Positions 35,323-44,224 of a DNA stretch of 64,000 nucleotides are shown one piece after another. The position numbers were made by a program, and so were the translations under genes. The first letter of the stretch is position 1; each line of letters begins with the position of its first letter. Origin of the DNA: an uncultured Pirellulaceae bacterium (GTDB lineage Bacteria > Planctomycetota > Planctomycetia > Pirellulales > Pirellulaceae); NCBI GenBank assembly GCA_937929805.1, contig CALFUT010000016.1, positions 1 to 64,000 on the forward strand. Reading direction: 5' to 3'. Under the pieces are notes generated by a model. The model saw nothing but the letters and a program-made list of their open reading frames with translations. It did no database searches and had not been told where the DNA came from.

Positions 35323-37056
35323 TTAGTGCGCCTCGTCTGCCCCGGTCTTTTTGGCGACCCGGTAAACTTCCTCGAATGTCGTGAAACCATCCATAACCTT
35401 CTCCAATCCATCCTTGAACAAGGTCGCCATACCGTTGGCGACCACATGGTCACGGATCTCCATCGAGGAAGCGTTTGCGAAGATCATTTCCCTGACTTTC
35501 GCGTCCACCATCAGGATTTCGTGGATTCCCATACGGCCTCGGTAGCCCGTCTTATTGCAGCTTTGGCATCCCTTACCCCGCATAAACGTGGCGTTTTCGA
35601 TTTGCTCTTGTGTCAGACCTGCTTCCTTTAGCACTTCGGGCGTTGGCTTGTACTTGGTCCGGCATTTGGGGCAAATCGTCCGGACCAGACGCTGGGCCAG
35701 AATGGCCACGACGCTGCTCGCGACTAGGTACGACGGCACACCCATATCGATCATCCGGGTGATCGCAGACGGCGCATCGTTCGTATGTAATGTACTAAAT
35801 ACCAAGTGTCCGGTTAAACTGGCCTGAATACCCATCGAAACGGTCTCCGCATCACGCATCTCGCCGACCAGAATCACGTTTGGGGCTTGCCGCAACATCG
35901 AGCGAATAATGCGGGCGAAGTCCAGCCCGATCTTGTGTTTCACCTCGACTTGGTTGATCCCCGGTAGATAGTACTCGACCGGATCCTCAGCCGTAATGAT
36001 CTTCCGGTCGGGTCGGTTAAGGCTGTTCAGGCCCGCGTAGAGCGTTGTTGTCTTTCCCGATCCAGTCGGCCCGGTAACCAGCACAATTCCGTTCGGACGC
36101 TTGATCAGTTCGCTGAATCGTTTGTAGGTGGTGTCGGAGAATCCGATCTGCCGCAAACCCACTTTGATGTTGTCTTTGTCCAGCAAGCGAAGCACCGCCG
36201 ACTGGCCGCAACTTGTGGGGATAATGCTGACGCGGAGATCAAGCTCCTTCTCGCCGACCGAAACCTTAATCCGGCCGTCCTGAGGCCTTCGTCTTTCCGC
36301 AATGTCGATGTCTGCCAGAATCTTGATCCGAGACAGAATCGCTCCCAGCTGACGCTTGGGCAGCCGGTCACGCTCGGTCAGCACACCATCGATTCGGTAA
36401 CGGATTCGGACGCGATCTTCGAATGGCTCGACGTGAATATCGGAAGCCCGCAACTGCACGGCTTCGTTGATCATCAGCTGAACCAGCCGCACGATCGGAG
36501 CGCTGTTTTCGTCGCTGTCGTCGCCTCCTTCGGCACCGTCGTCGTCGACTGTTTCCGTGAAGTCGATCTTCGTATCGGTAAATTCCTGAAGAATCGAGTC
36601 CGCGGACTCGCCTTCCTGCTGGCCGTACATCCGGTTGATCGCTTCGGAGATACTCGATCGAGTCGCCAGGGCCACGGTGACATCGCGGTTGAGGATAAAC
36701 CGGAGCTCTTCAATCAGGTCGACCTCGCCGGGTTCGCTCATCAAAATCTTCAGCCCACCGTCGGTTTCCTCGAACGGCAGCACGTTTTTCTCGCGCGCGA
36801 TCGACTGGGGCATAAGCTCGATGACACGCTCAGGAATCTCGGTTTTCATCGGGTCGATGAATTCCATTCGATGGTATTTGGCCATCGCCTCGATGATCTC
36901 CACCTCGGTCGCGTACCCCAACTGGACCAGTGCCTGCGAAGTCGACTTACCCGACTGCCGAGCCACCTTGTGCGCGTCCAGCGCTTGTTCTTTTGTGATG
37001 ACGCCCGATTTGACAAGGGCTTTCACGAAGCCTTCGATTTGTGGAGATGCTGCCAT
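35323..37056 (-). CDS. gspE: GspE/PilB-type assembly ATPase 2
   Basis: 577 residues. N-terminal MshEN-like domain (FVKALVKSGVITKEQALDAH), an acidic insert (VDDDGAEGGDDSDENS) at about 170-190, then the ATPase core: RASDIHVEPFEDRVRIRYRIDG, Walker A GPTGSGKTTTLYAGL, TAEDPVEYYLPGINQ, Walker B ILVGEMRDAETVSM and STLHTNDAP. The zinc motif CPKCRT...CQSCNKTGYRGR is intact. It is about as long as the copy at 31747, but the two differ throughout and were probably not duplicated recently. One may serve type IV pili and the other secretion; which is which cannot be told from sequence. Confidence 0.93.
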   Translation of the reverse strand: MAASPQIEGFVKALVKSGVITKEQALDAHKVARQSGKSTSQALVQLGYATEVEIIEAMAKYHRMEFIDPMKTEIPERVIELMPQSIAREKNVLPFEETDGGLKILMSEPGEVDLIEELRFILNRDVTVALATRSSISEAINRMYGQQEGESADSILQEFTDTKIDFTETVDDDGAEGGDDSDENSAPIVRLVQLMINEAVQLRASDIHVEPFEDRVRIRYRIDGVLTERDRLPKRQLGAILSRIKILADIDIAERRRPQDGRIKVSVGEKELDLRVSIIPTSCGQSAVLRLLDKDNIKVGLRQIGFSDTTYKRFSELIKRPNGIVLVTGPTGSGKTTTLYAGLNSLNRPDRKIITAEDPVEYYLPGINQVEVKHKIGLDFARIIRSMLRQAPNVILVGEMRDAETVSMGIQASLTGHLVFSTLHTNDAPSAITRMIDMGVPSYLVASSVVAILAQRLVRTICPKCRTKYKPTPEVLKEAGLTQEQIENATFMRGKGCQSCNKTGYRGRMGIHEILMVDAKVREMIFANASSMEIRDHVVANGMATLFKDGLEKVMDGFTTFEEVYRVAKKTGADEAH

Positions 37057-37235
37057 GGATTATTTTCGCTTTCGCACCGGGCTTTGCCGGAATTCGCCGA
37101 TCGATTCAATTCGGCCGGACTGATTCAAGATGAGTAAAACTGAGGCTGTCGATTTTGGAAGGATGATTTTTGTAACGGCGGGCAATCATCCGCCGGAGCA
37201 CCTTGCCACCGAGACAATCATAACCGCTGACTCAG

Positions 37236-38090
37236 CTATTGGCGCGGTCGAATTTTGGGGTCTAAAGCGCTTGCTGGCAAGCCTGACCGTGTGCGTGGGC
37301 CCTGAATGGACTCATCGGGCGAAACAGGAGACAGCCTCCAGCCGGGCACGGCCTGCCCGGACTGCTTCGCGTCGGCGGTTCGACTAAACGCCATGGTTCT
37401 GGCCTGCGACCGCAGATTTGCTGAGCTGGCCCGAATCCTGTCAGCCGCCTGGTAGAGTTCGGCATCCTCAAGGTCAGCAGCAACTGCGTCCAGCTCTCTT
37501 GCTGCATTTCTTAGTGCCACAGACGAGCGATTTCCAGCATCCGTGCGGGGCTGGCCGGGGACTGGTGTTGGGACCTCAGCCGGCCGCGGCTTCGCCACCA
37601 GCTGATTGAGTTCGCGATTAAATTCTTGCTGCAATTGCTCGCGACCTTGCTCTGAATCGTCAAACAAGCCGTCCAGTTGATCCGCAACGCCTCCACCCAT
37701 TTGACGACGGATCGCGTTGATTTGATCGATCACTTTTTGATCCATCAGTTCTCTTTGCTGCGCTGGAGCTTGCTGCGACTCTTTGGCGGTGCTGTCCGAA
37801 CCCGTCTTCTGTACTGAGCCATCGCCCAACGCCTTCTTGATCAACTGACTGTGCGTGCTCTGTTCCTTTTGGGGGTTCTTTTCCTGAGCAACCGAGCGAT
37901 CTGGGAGCACCTTGGAGGCTTGTTTGGCCAAGCGGACCTCGGCGGCCGCATCGGGGCCAAGCTGCAATTGAGCCACCGCCGCGCCATCGCCAAACGTCGC
38001 CGGGGACCAGCTCAAGCCAACGAGCATCAACCAGAACCGGCCCCGGATCAGCGGCCGCGCTAAAACACAAGTGTCGCAATCAATTTTCAT
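37236..38090 (-). CDS. Secreted helical hypothetical protein
   Basis: 284 residues from the ATG at 38090, chosen because the signal peptide (LIRGRFWLMLVGLSWSPATFG) then begins near the N-terminus; the frame continues upstream to 38135. The mature part is rich in Gln, Lys, Glu and Ala with motifs RELMDQKVIDQINAIRRQMGGG and ELDAVAADLEDAELYQAADRIR, so largely helical and perhaps coiled. The C-terminal 50 residues are Pro/Ser/Arg rich and disordered. It is 180 bases upstream of the second gspE gene on the same strand. I do not recognise the family; a planctomycete-specific periplasmic protein is likely. Confidence 0.6.
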   Translation of the reverse strand: MKIDCDTCVLARPLIRGRFWLMLVGLSWSPATFGDGAAVAQLQLGPDAAAEVRLAKQASKVLPDRSVAQEKNPQKEQSTHSQLIKKALGDGSVQKTGSDSTAKESQQAPAQQRELMDQKVIDQINAIRRQMGGGVADQLDGLFDDSEQGREQLQQEFNRELNQLVAKPRPAEVPTPVPGQPRTDAGNRSSVALRNAARELDAVAADLEDAELYQAADRIRASSANLRSQARTMAFSRTADAKQSGQAVPGWRLSPVSPDESIQGPRTRSGLPASALDPKIRPRQ

Positions 38091-38558
38091 TTTCTGAACT
38101 CCGCCTACCGAGCCCCATCTCACGGCCAAGCACACTCAAGCCGCCTGCCTGAACCACCCCTACTATACCGGCAGTCGGTATGTCCCGAACAGTTCACAGA
38201 CCCGTGACTAGTCTGCCATCCTGATCAACGGGAAATTCATCTCCCGTATGCTCAAACCGCCTGTAGGCAAGTGTCAGAATGAAACCTACCGGCATCGCAG
38301 ACGGAATCTGTCGAGATTTCAGTATCCTAATCGGCATGTTTAAACTTGCCTTGTGCCTAAGCCGATCAAAAATTGACACAAGCCGGACGTGGCGAGTATC
38401 CTTTACTGCTCGCAAACAAATGCCTTTTGTCCAGAATTGTCCAAGACACTTCTGCTTCTTGGCATGAATGTGCGTTTTGCAAATCCGTTAGGGATTGTTT
38501 CGCGAGTTCCAAGCTGAGGGGCCTGGCACTATTTGCATTATTGCAAGATTGATCAAAC
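38091..38558. other. Divergent intergenic region
   Basis: Lies between two divergently transcribed genes and must contain both promoters. I see no repeats of the families found elsewhere and no convincing small gene. Confidence 0.5.
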
Positions 38559-40376
38559 ATGAAAATTTCCATGAATCCAGCGTCTGCTCATGCTCGTTCC
38601 CGTCGTCCCGATAGCCTGAACTCGAACATGCGAAGGTCGCACTCGCGTGTCGTGCAGAATCCTGAGCAAACATTTTGTCGATCGGTTTTCTTTCGAGCCG
38701 CGATGGGAATGTTCTGGCTGATCGCGAGCGTCCTTCTTGTCGCGTGCGTCACAGCGATCGCCAACGGACAAGACTACCGGCAACTTCCGTTTGCCGAATC
38801 TTATCGTCTGGTCGAACAAGAAGGCGAAGAGACTGCAACGACCAAGCGAAAGAACAAAGAAATTTATGGAGCCATCAAGGATGGCAACAAGGCAGCGTCG
38901 GCCGCAATTGAAAGCGGTAACCCCGAGCTTGCAACAACTTTCTTTCAAGAGTACATCCTTCCTTCGATGACCCGCACGAACTCGAAGTCACTTTCGACAC
39001 TCGGCGAGCGGCGAGAAGAGTTCATCGATGATTTTTTGTCTGACAAAACCTCCGGCCCAGCTCGGGCGGCGTTCATCGGTACCGTTATTCAGTCGATGCA
39101 GAATCTTGCCACCGCTGACGATTTCCATCCGGCCGCACGAACCAACGCGGCGTACGTGCTTGGTTTGCTCGACATTCGAGCTGCGGGGCGAGACACAGCG
39201 GCCGTTCCGTCAGCCGACGCGTTCGCGAGCTTAGTCAATATTTTCACCGATGAATCGTCTCCCGAATTCCTAAAGGCCGCCGCAAGCGCGGGGATTGATC
39301 GACAACTTCAACTTGCATCGGCTGGTAATGCGTCAGCCTTGGGTGCCGGTGACGTCAGCAAGACTTCCAGCCAAGCGTTGGCAATCATCAACGGTACCGC
39401 CAGCGGGCAAGACAAGTGGCAAGAACCAGTTGATTACTGGCTAAAAAAGCGCTCCACAAAAATTTTGGGATTGCTTGGCAAAGCCGGGAACAACGGGGAC
39501 GTGGTCCAAGGACTGATCAAGATGCTGCAGTTTGAAAAGCCAAGTCAGCTTCTGCTGGCGTACGAAGCGATGACTGCTTTAGGAAACATCGACATGACCG
39601 GCGTTGATGCGAGCTTAAATTCACAGGCCGCCGTTGGCGTAACGCAATTCCTCTCGACCGCGCTCGAATCACAAGCCAAAAAGACTCAAAAATTGCTTGA
39701 CCAGCTGGTTTACCAAAACATCTTGCTGGAGGACTTAGACCTGACGCTGAGAGGAAATGATTACAGCGAGCAACCGCTAACCTCTAACAGTGAATCGATC
39801 GTTCGTTCCAATACGCCGAGCAAGAGTAAACGCGGCGGCGGAGGCAGCCGAGGAGGCGGGTTTGACGAGGGAGATTTCATGGAAGAGGGAGACTTCATGG
39901 AAGAGGGCGATTTCGGTGGCGGACGCGGAGAAGGTGGTGGCCGTGGCGGTGCAGCTGCCGTGCGTCGCCCGGGTGCACCGAAGGTAGAAATTCCCGTTTA
40001 CCAAATGAATCGAATTCGCAACATGGTCAAAGCATTGGCTTACGGTGGCAAACGAACGCTGGCCGAAGGCCCCAAAAATCTACAAAGCGTCGGCAGCGAC
40101 CAAGACAAAGGGATGATCGCAGACGTTGTGACCGAGCTCAAAACGCTGATTAAAGAATCGGATGTTGGTATCGACAACTTGGCGGATCAAGACGAAGACG
40201 ACTTCGACGAAGGTTTTGATGAAGACGAAGATCCACCAAGCAACACGGAACAAATGATTGAACTGTGCAACCGAGCCAGCAGTCGTTTGGCTGAAATCAT
40301 TCGCGCCAATGCTCCGGGGGCGGAAGGTGCTGAGGGCAAGGACGCGGCGGTTTCTGCAGACCAACCGAACTTCTGA
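38559..40376 (+). CDS. Large secreted hypothetical protein with acid/glycine linker
   Basis: 605 residues. A membrane segment or signal peptide at about 49-70 (GMFWLIASVLLVACVTAIANGQ) is preceded by a long Arg-rich N-terminus, so the true start may be later, for example at residue 24. Residues about 75-400 are helical and look like HEAT-type repeats (for example AARTNAAYVLGLLDIRAAG and LLAYEAMTALGNIDMTG). A Gly-rich linker at about 425-470 has a tandem repeat of the six-residue unit EGDFME. The C-terminus is helical with a strongly acidic block DEDDFDEGFDEDEDP. I do not recognise a function; the organisation suggests a scaffold on the periplasmic side. Confidence 0.65.
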   Translation: MKISMNPASAHARSRRPDSLNSNMRRSHSRVVQNPEQTFCRSVFFRAAMGMFWLIASVLLVACVTAIANGQDYRQLPFAESYRLVEQEGEETATTKRKNKEIYGAIKDGNKAASAAIESGNPELATTFFQEYILPSMTRTNSKSLSTLGERREEFIDDFLSDKTSGPARAAFIGTVIQSMQNLATADDFHPAARTNAAYVLGLLDIRAAGRDTAAVPSADAFASLVNIFTDESSPEFLKAAASAGIDRQLQLASAGNASALGAGDVSKTSSQALAIINGTASGQDKWQEPVDYWLKKRSTKILGLLGKAGNNGDVVQGLIKMLQFEKPSQLLLAYEAMTALGNIDMTGVDASLNSQAAVGVTQFLSTALESQAKKTQKLLDQLVYQNILLEDLDLTLRGNDYSEQPLTSNSESIVRSNTPSKSKRGGGGSRGGGFDEGDFMEEGDFMEEGDFGGGRGEGGGRGGAAAVRRPGAPKVEIPVYQMNRIRNMVKALAYGGKRTLAEGPKNLQSVGSDQDKGMIADVVTELKTLIKESDVGIDNLADQDEDDFDEGFDEDEDPPSNTEQMIELCNRASSRLAEIIRANAPGAEGAEGKDAAVSADQPNF

Positions 40377-40403
40377 GCACAGCGTCAAAACTTGGAGAGT
40401 CGG

Positions 40404-40481
40404 GTAGCTGGATTCGCCAGAATTCAGGCCCGCCTAGTTGATCGCCAGCCTCAAAAACCGAAGTCTGGCGACTCCGGCTAC
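40404..40481. repeat. REP-like pair, GTAG-CTGGCGACTCCGG family
   Basis: Forward unit 40404-40427 (GTAGCTGGATTCGCCAGAAT plus TCAG) and reverse unit 40458-40481 (CCGAAGTCTGGCGACTCCGG plus CTAC). Both begin with GTAG when read outward. It lies between two converging genes, as many BIMEs do. Confidence 0.8.
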
Positions 40482-40567
40482 AATGCGTCACCTTACTTTT
40501 AATTCTGAACGAAGCGCTGGTCGTTAAACGAGTCAAACATGCTGTTGGTGAAAAAGCCGGTCGGTTC

Positions 40568-41179
40568 TTAAGCCTGAACGCCAACTTGAGCGTTTGATCG
40601 GCGTGTTGCCGTTAAGTAGCCAAACGCCTGCCAGACAACCAGCCCGCAGGTCGTAAACGCTAGATCACCCAACAACGTGAAGCGGTAGAACGGAATCCCT
40701 GCGACGTAGCATTCGACCAAACCCGCCAACGAAGGCGGATACCAACCGCAGGCCCAAACCATCCCGTTGGTCAGCACGTAAAAACAAGTCGACATCACCA
40801 ACGACGCGACCAACATTCGTGGCCCCGTCGATTGCAAAGAAGGTTGCTCTGACGATTTCGCCGACTGTCGACGCACGCGCGATCCAAGCCAGCAGGCAAC
40901 CAGCATGCTTCCATAAACGCTGACCTGAATCGGCCAATCGTAGCCGCCCAGTACCAGATCCGTTGTTCCCATCACGATCAACAACGCAACCGCCGGCAGC
41001 CAGACACCTCGGAAACAAAACGCGACCCAAAGAGCCATCGCGGCCATCGGCTTCACGTTTGGCAAACCGGCGAACTCAAGGCGAGCCACCACTCCCACGA
41101 TCACCATCGCAATCAAAGCAAAGGTCAGTTTCCACATGGGCGAAAAGTTCTGTTTCAAATCCATCGATTGTCGCTTCAC
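40568..41179 (-). CDS. DUF6580-like integral membrane protein
   Basis: 203 residues with five or six hydrophobic helices: LTFALIAMVIVGVVARL, MAAMALWVAFCFRGVWLPAVALLIVMG, VSVYGSMLVACWLGS, LVASLVMSTCFYVLTNGMVWACG and FTLLGDLAFTTCGLVVWQAFGYL. The layout AGLPNVKPMAAMALWVAFCF and the FYRFTLLGDLAF end resemble the DUF6580 family, whose members look like S components of ECF vitamin transporters. The neighbour at 41287 is a DUF4430-like lipoprotein, a fold seen in cobalamin-binding proteins. Uptake of a vitamin or similar small molecule is therefore possible, but this is inference from context. Confidence 0.65.
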   Translation of the reverse strand: MKRQSMDLKQNFSPMWKLTFALIAMVIVGVVARLEFAGLPNVKPMAAMALWVAFCFRGVWLPAVALLIVMGTTDLVLGGYDWPIQVSVYGSMLVACWLGSRVRRQSAKSSEQPSLQSTGPRMLVASLVMSTCFYVLTNGMVWACGWYPPSLAGLVECYVAGIPFYRFTLLGDLAFTTCGLVVWQAFGYLTATRRSNAQVGVQA

Positions 41180-41286
41180 TGGCTAATTTTCACGCTGGCA
41201 AGATTTGTCTCGGTTTCAATCTTGAAACTCGAACCAGCCTCGGCCCAGCTTAACCTGCCGAATAAGAAAATCCCAGAGTCATGTCG

Positions 41287-41781
41287 TCAATCGGAGTTGG
41301 AATCGGGTTCGTATTTGCCATATTTCCACTCGACCACGTCGCCGGGAGCAACGGCCAGCGAGCCGCAACTTTCTTTTGCCAGCTGATCATTGACGCGAAA
41401 GACCCAGTTATTTCCACGTCGGCCGGAGTTCATAACGCCGTCAATCGAGTGAACGAACGCAGTTGTGCCTGAGCCCTGAGAATCGAAATCCAAATCGCCC
41501 ATATTTTTTGCTCGCCGCAAAATCGAAAACACGGTCGAATCGGCCGAGCAGGGCACTTTGAAGGTTCGGTTCTTTTTCTCGCCCGAATAGTCCACTCGTA
41601 ACTCAACGGTTCCGGCTACGACTTCGTCGGCTGGGCGTTCAGCGTTGGGCGACTCGAGCGTCGTCGCCGGCTCGCAGCCTAAGGTAAACACCAGCCCCAA
41701 AGTACAGAACCAAAGGCCAGCGACCGCCAAACCATTGTGTTTTTGAATCAGCATTTTCGTTTTCGCTCCGATGTGCATCAC
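41287..41781 (-). CDS. DUF4430 domain lipoprotein
   Basis: 164 residues. The N-terminus ends with a lipobox-like FTLGCEP, so Cys36 is probably lipidated. The mature protein has the DUF4430 (transcobalamin-like C-terminal) pattern: FKVPCSADSTVFSILRRA, TAFVHSIDGVMNSGRRGNNWVFRVND and the closing VAPGDVVEWKYGKYE. In this fold a ubiquitin-like sheet binds a small ligand or a surface sugar. It is 107 bases upstream of the DUF6580-like gene on the same strand, so an operon is likely. No cobalamin riboswitch was recognised upstream. Confidence 0.8.
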   Translation of the reverse strand: MMHIGAKTKMLIQKHNGLAVAGLWFCTLGLVFTLGCEPATTLESPNAERPADEVVAGTVELRVDYSGEKKNRTFKVPCSADSTVFSILRRAKNMGDLDFDSQGSGTTAFVHSIDGVMNSGRRGNNWVFRVNDQLAKESCGSLAVAPGDVVEWKYGKYEPDSNSD

Positions 41782-41811
41782 TCGCCTAGAAATAAATCAC
41801 GGAATTGACGA

Positions 41812-42057
41812 CTAGAATCGCAGTTGTTTTTCCGCCCAACCGTCCAACCGTCCCGCAAATCCGGACGTGATTGTTTCGCGAGTGCCAATGCCGACCATTG
41901 ATCGATCGAGCGGTTCAAGAACTGACGTGAACGTGCCGGCAGGTGTCGTGCGGCCATCCGGATTCGTGGTAAATTTAGAGCCGCCGTTTGACTGGGCTTC
42001 AGCTGAAGTCGGCTGCCAGTGGAATGATGAACGATAAGAACCGCTTTGCCCAGCCAT
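41812..42057 (-). CDS. Possible small hypothetical protein
   Basis: An 81-residue frame (ATG at 42057) with ordinary amino-acid composition and the stretch TTPAGTFTSVLEPLDRSMVG. It ends 30 bases before the DUF4430 gene on the same strand. Its N-terminus overlaps the start of the dehydrogenase gene by 34 bases on the other strand unless that gene starts later, at 42072. No family recognised; it may be a fragment or not a gene at all. Confidence 0.3.
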   Translation of the reverse strand: MAGQSGSYRSSFHWQPTSAEAQSNGGSKFTTNPDGRTTPAGTFTSVLEPLDRSMVGIGTRETITSGFAGRLDGWAEKQLRF

Positions 42058-43313
42058 CTGGTCTGTACCGTATGAATTCCGCTTTCGACAATTCCGGCTT
42101 AAGCCACCACGATCAGTTGGTTGCACACAATCGTGAACAGGCCGATCAGTATCCCGCGACGCCAAGCCTTGAGACGATTGGAATCGTCGGGGCCGGGTTG
42201 ATGGGTAGCTCCATCGCCGAAAACTGCATCCGTTCAGGAAAAAAGGTGCGGCTACTGGATGCCAACGAAGCCGCAGCGCACGCCGCTGTGGATCGGATCA
42301 AGTCCGCCATTCCGGATGCCAACATCGAACAAGTCTCCTCTTATGATCGCCTGACCGATGTGGATCTAGTGATCGAATCGGTTGTTGAAACGATCGAAGT
42401 CAAAAAGATCGTGCTGGAAAAAATTGGCGGCTCGATCGGCCCGAAGACATTGCTCGCGACCAACACGTCAGCAATCCCGTTAGCCCGGCTAGTTCCATTC
42501 GTTGAACGACCAGAACGATTTTGCGGCATCCACTTTTGCCACCCCGAACTAATGTCGCTGGTCGAAGTGGTCCGCTCCAACGAGACCACAGACCATTCGA
42601 TCGCTAGCGCTGTTGGGTGGGTGCGAAGCTTGGACAAGATGCCCGTCGTCGTGAACGACTGCGCCGGGTTTGTGGTCAATCGTCTGCTGGCGGCGATGAT
42701 TGATCAGTCGGTGCGTCTGCTGATGTCCGGGATCTCGATCGAGCAAATTGACGCGGCGATGCGAGAGTTTGGATTCCAAGGCGGTCCGTTTGAAATCATG
42801 GATGTCATTGGGACCGACACCTGCATGTATGCAGGCCGAACGATGTGGGAAGCGGGCGTCGAATGCGTTTCTCTGTCGCCCATCCTTCCAAGGTTGGTCA
42901 AGAAGCAGCGGCTGGGTCGGAAAACGAAAGTCGGCTTTTACCGATACGAATCATTTCGAGGTGACGCGATTTCTGACCCTGAACTGCATTCGATCATCGA
43001 AGGATACCAAGAAGACGAAGCGATCGATCTAAACCCTTCCGAAATCTGTGAGCAGATTTTGTCCGCCATCGCACGAGAAGCCACATTGATTTTGGCTGAC
43101 GAAATCGTCACCGATCCGCACGACGTCGACCTATGCATCATTCACGGGTTTTCTTTCCCCGACCATCAGGGCGGGATTCTCTATTGGGCCGATCGGTTCG
43201 GGATTAAGAACATCATCAAGACGTTGGAATCGATTTCGAAACGCGAACCAAAATTAAGTCCGCCGGAAGCTTTGCGAACGATGGCCCAATCGGGGAAATC
43301 GTTTTACCGTTAG
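42024..43313 (+). CDS. 3-hydroxyacyl-CoA dehydrogenase
   Basis: About 429 residues from the ATG at 42024 (41988 and 42072 are alternatives). A poorly conserved N-terminal stretch of about 45 residues is followed by the Rossmann fold: IGIVGAGLMGSSIAENCIRSG with the GxGxxG NAD motif, then VDLVIESVVETIEVKKIVLEKI, TNTSAIPLARLVPFVERPERFCGIHFCHPE, where the HFCHP motif holds the catalytic His, and NDCAGFVVNRLLAAM. The C-terminal domain (GGPFEIMDVIGTDTCMYAG, DVDLCIIHGFSFPDHQGGIL) is the paired dimerisation domain. It matches the FadB dehydrogenase half but lacks the hydratase half. Role in fatty-acid beta-oxidation, cytoplasmic. Confidence 0.88.
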   Translation: MMNDKNRFAQPSGLYRMNSAFDNSGLSHHDQLVAHNREQADQYPATPSLETIGIVGAGLMGSSIAENCIRSGKKVRLLDANEAAAHAAVDRIKSAIPDANIEQVSSYDRLTDVDLVIESVVETIEVKKIVLEKIGGSIGPKTLLATNTSAIPLARLVPFVERPERFCGIHFCHPELMSLVEVVRSNETTDHSIASAVGWVRSLDKMPVVVNDCAGFVVNRLLAAMIDQSVRLLMSGISIEQIDAAMREFGFQGGPFEIMDVIGTDTCMYAGRTMWEAGVECVSLSPILPRLVKKQRLGRKTKVGFYRYESFRGDAISDPELHSIIEGYQEDEAIDLNPSEICEQILSAIAREATLILADEIVTDPHDVDLCIIHGFSFPDHQGGILYWADRFGIKNIIKTLESISKREPKLSPPEALRTMAQSGKSFYR

Positions 43314-43435
43314 GCCGAGCACTGTTCGAAGCTTGGCAGGGAGGGCCGAGGCTCCGCCCGAGCCATACGCAGATGATTCGCGCATTCATTGGATTTGGGT
43401 GCGGGCGAAAATGATTCGCGTGTCGGTCGATTTGG

Positions 43436-43537
43436 GTGCGGGCGGAGCCTTACCCTCCCGAGCATCGTCGCCAACTTCAAGTCGATTTGGGTGCGGGCGG
43501 AGCCTTACCCTCCCGAGCATCGTCGCCAACTTCAAGT
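43436..43537. repeat. 55-bp tandem duplication of the GGCGGAGCCT repeat
   Basis: Two copies with GTGCGGGCGGAGCC followed by TTACCCTCCCGAGCATCG and GTCGCCAACTTCAAG, starting at 43436 and 43491. A truncated third begins near 43397. The second copy ends six bases before the stop codon of the sigma factor gene at 43543. It is the reverse orientation of the 231-302 and 26557-27230 family. Confidence 0.85.
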
Positions 43538-43542
43538 TCGCT

Positions 43543-44181
43543 TTACTCGGACAGTTCCGGAAAGACTTCCTCGGGCAAACCTTGCTTGCGAACCAAAGTC
43601 CGCATCCGAGAAATAAAATCGAACTTGAAGTTGGCCACCTGCTGCTCGGTAATCTCAAGCTCGGCTGCCGCTTTCTTGTTCGGTAACCCCTGAACGATCA
43701 ATAGCTCGATGCATTTGAGCTTGGCCCAATCACCCCGCGACTTCCAACGTTCCACTTGTTGCTCGATCGCGGCGACCAGCGATTCCTCTTCGATCTCGCG
43801 ACGTTCACCACTTCGCGCGATGCTGCTGGCGGGTCGGTCGTGCCCCATGAATTGCCACACACCGTCGGAGCCACCTCCTGCCGACATCGGAATCGCGGGA
43901 CGACGGCCCTCGCGACGCAAATGATCGGTCAATTTGTAGGCACAAATTGAAAAGAGGTAACTTTCCAATGAACGACGACCGTCGTAGTTTGGCAAGCTAT
44001 GCAAGAACCCAACGAACGCCTCTTGGACAATGTCTTCGCTGGCTGATCGGTTGGACAAGCGGCGATTGACGAAGGCCAGCAAACGACCTTCATAGCGAGC
44101 GATCAGATCATCCCACGCGGCCTCGTCACCGTCCCGGATGCGCGATACGAGTAGCCTGTCGTCTTCGGTCGAACGTTTCAT
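43543..44181 (-). CDS. ECF-type RNA polymerase sigma factor
   Basis: 212 residues. Region 2 is DGDEAAWDDLIARYEGRLLAFVNRRL, ASEDIVQEAFVGFLHSLPNYDGRRSLESYLFSIC and YKLTDHLRREGRRP; region 4 is CIELLIVQGLPNKKAAAELEITEQQVANFKFDF, a helix-turn-helix. A Gly/Ser-rich insert at about 100-115 links the regions and is longer than usual. It directs RNA polymerase to an unknown promoter set. The next gene upstream on the same strand is an FHA protein, so phosphorylation-linked signalling may feed into it. No classic anti-sigma factor is adjacent. Confidence 0.85.
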   Translation of the reverse strand: MKRSTEDDRLLVSRIRDGDEAAWDDLIARYEGRLLAFVNRRLSNRSASEDIVQEAFVGFLHSLPNYDGRRSLESYLFSICAYKLTDHLRREGRRPAIPMSAGGGSDGVWQFMGHDRPASSIARSGERREIEEESLVAAIEQQVERWKSRGDWAKLKCIELLIVQGLPNKKAAAELEITEQQVANFKFDFISRMRTLVRKQGLPEEVFPELSE

Positions 44182-44224
44182 ATCTGTCGCAAATCCTACG
44201 GCTCAATTTGGCCGCTGAAGGCAA

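Noticed and set aside
38553-38948. 131-residue frame opposite the start of the gene at 38559
   Set aside because: It overlaps the better supported plus-strand gene and has a random composition.
41782-41990. Search for a cobalamin riboswitch upstream of the DUF4430 lipoprotein
   Set aside because: No B12-box-like sequence was recognised by eye. A covariance search would be decisive.
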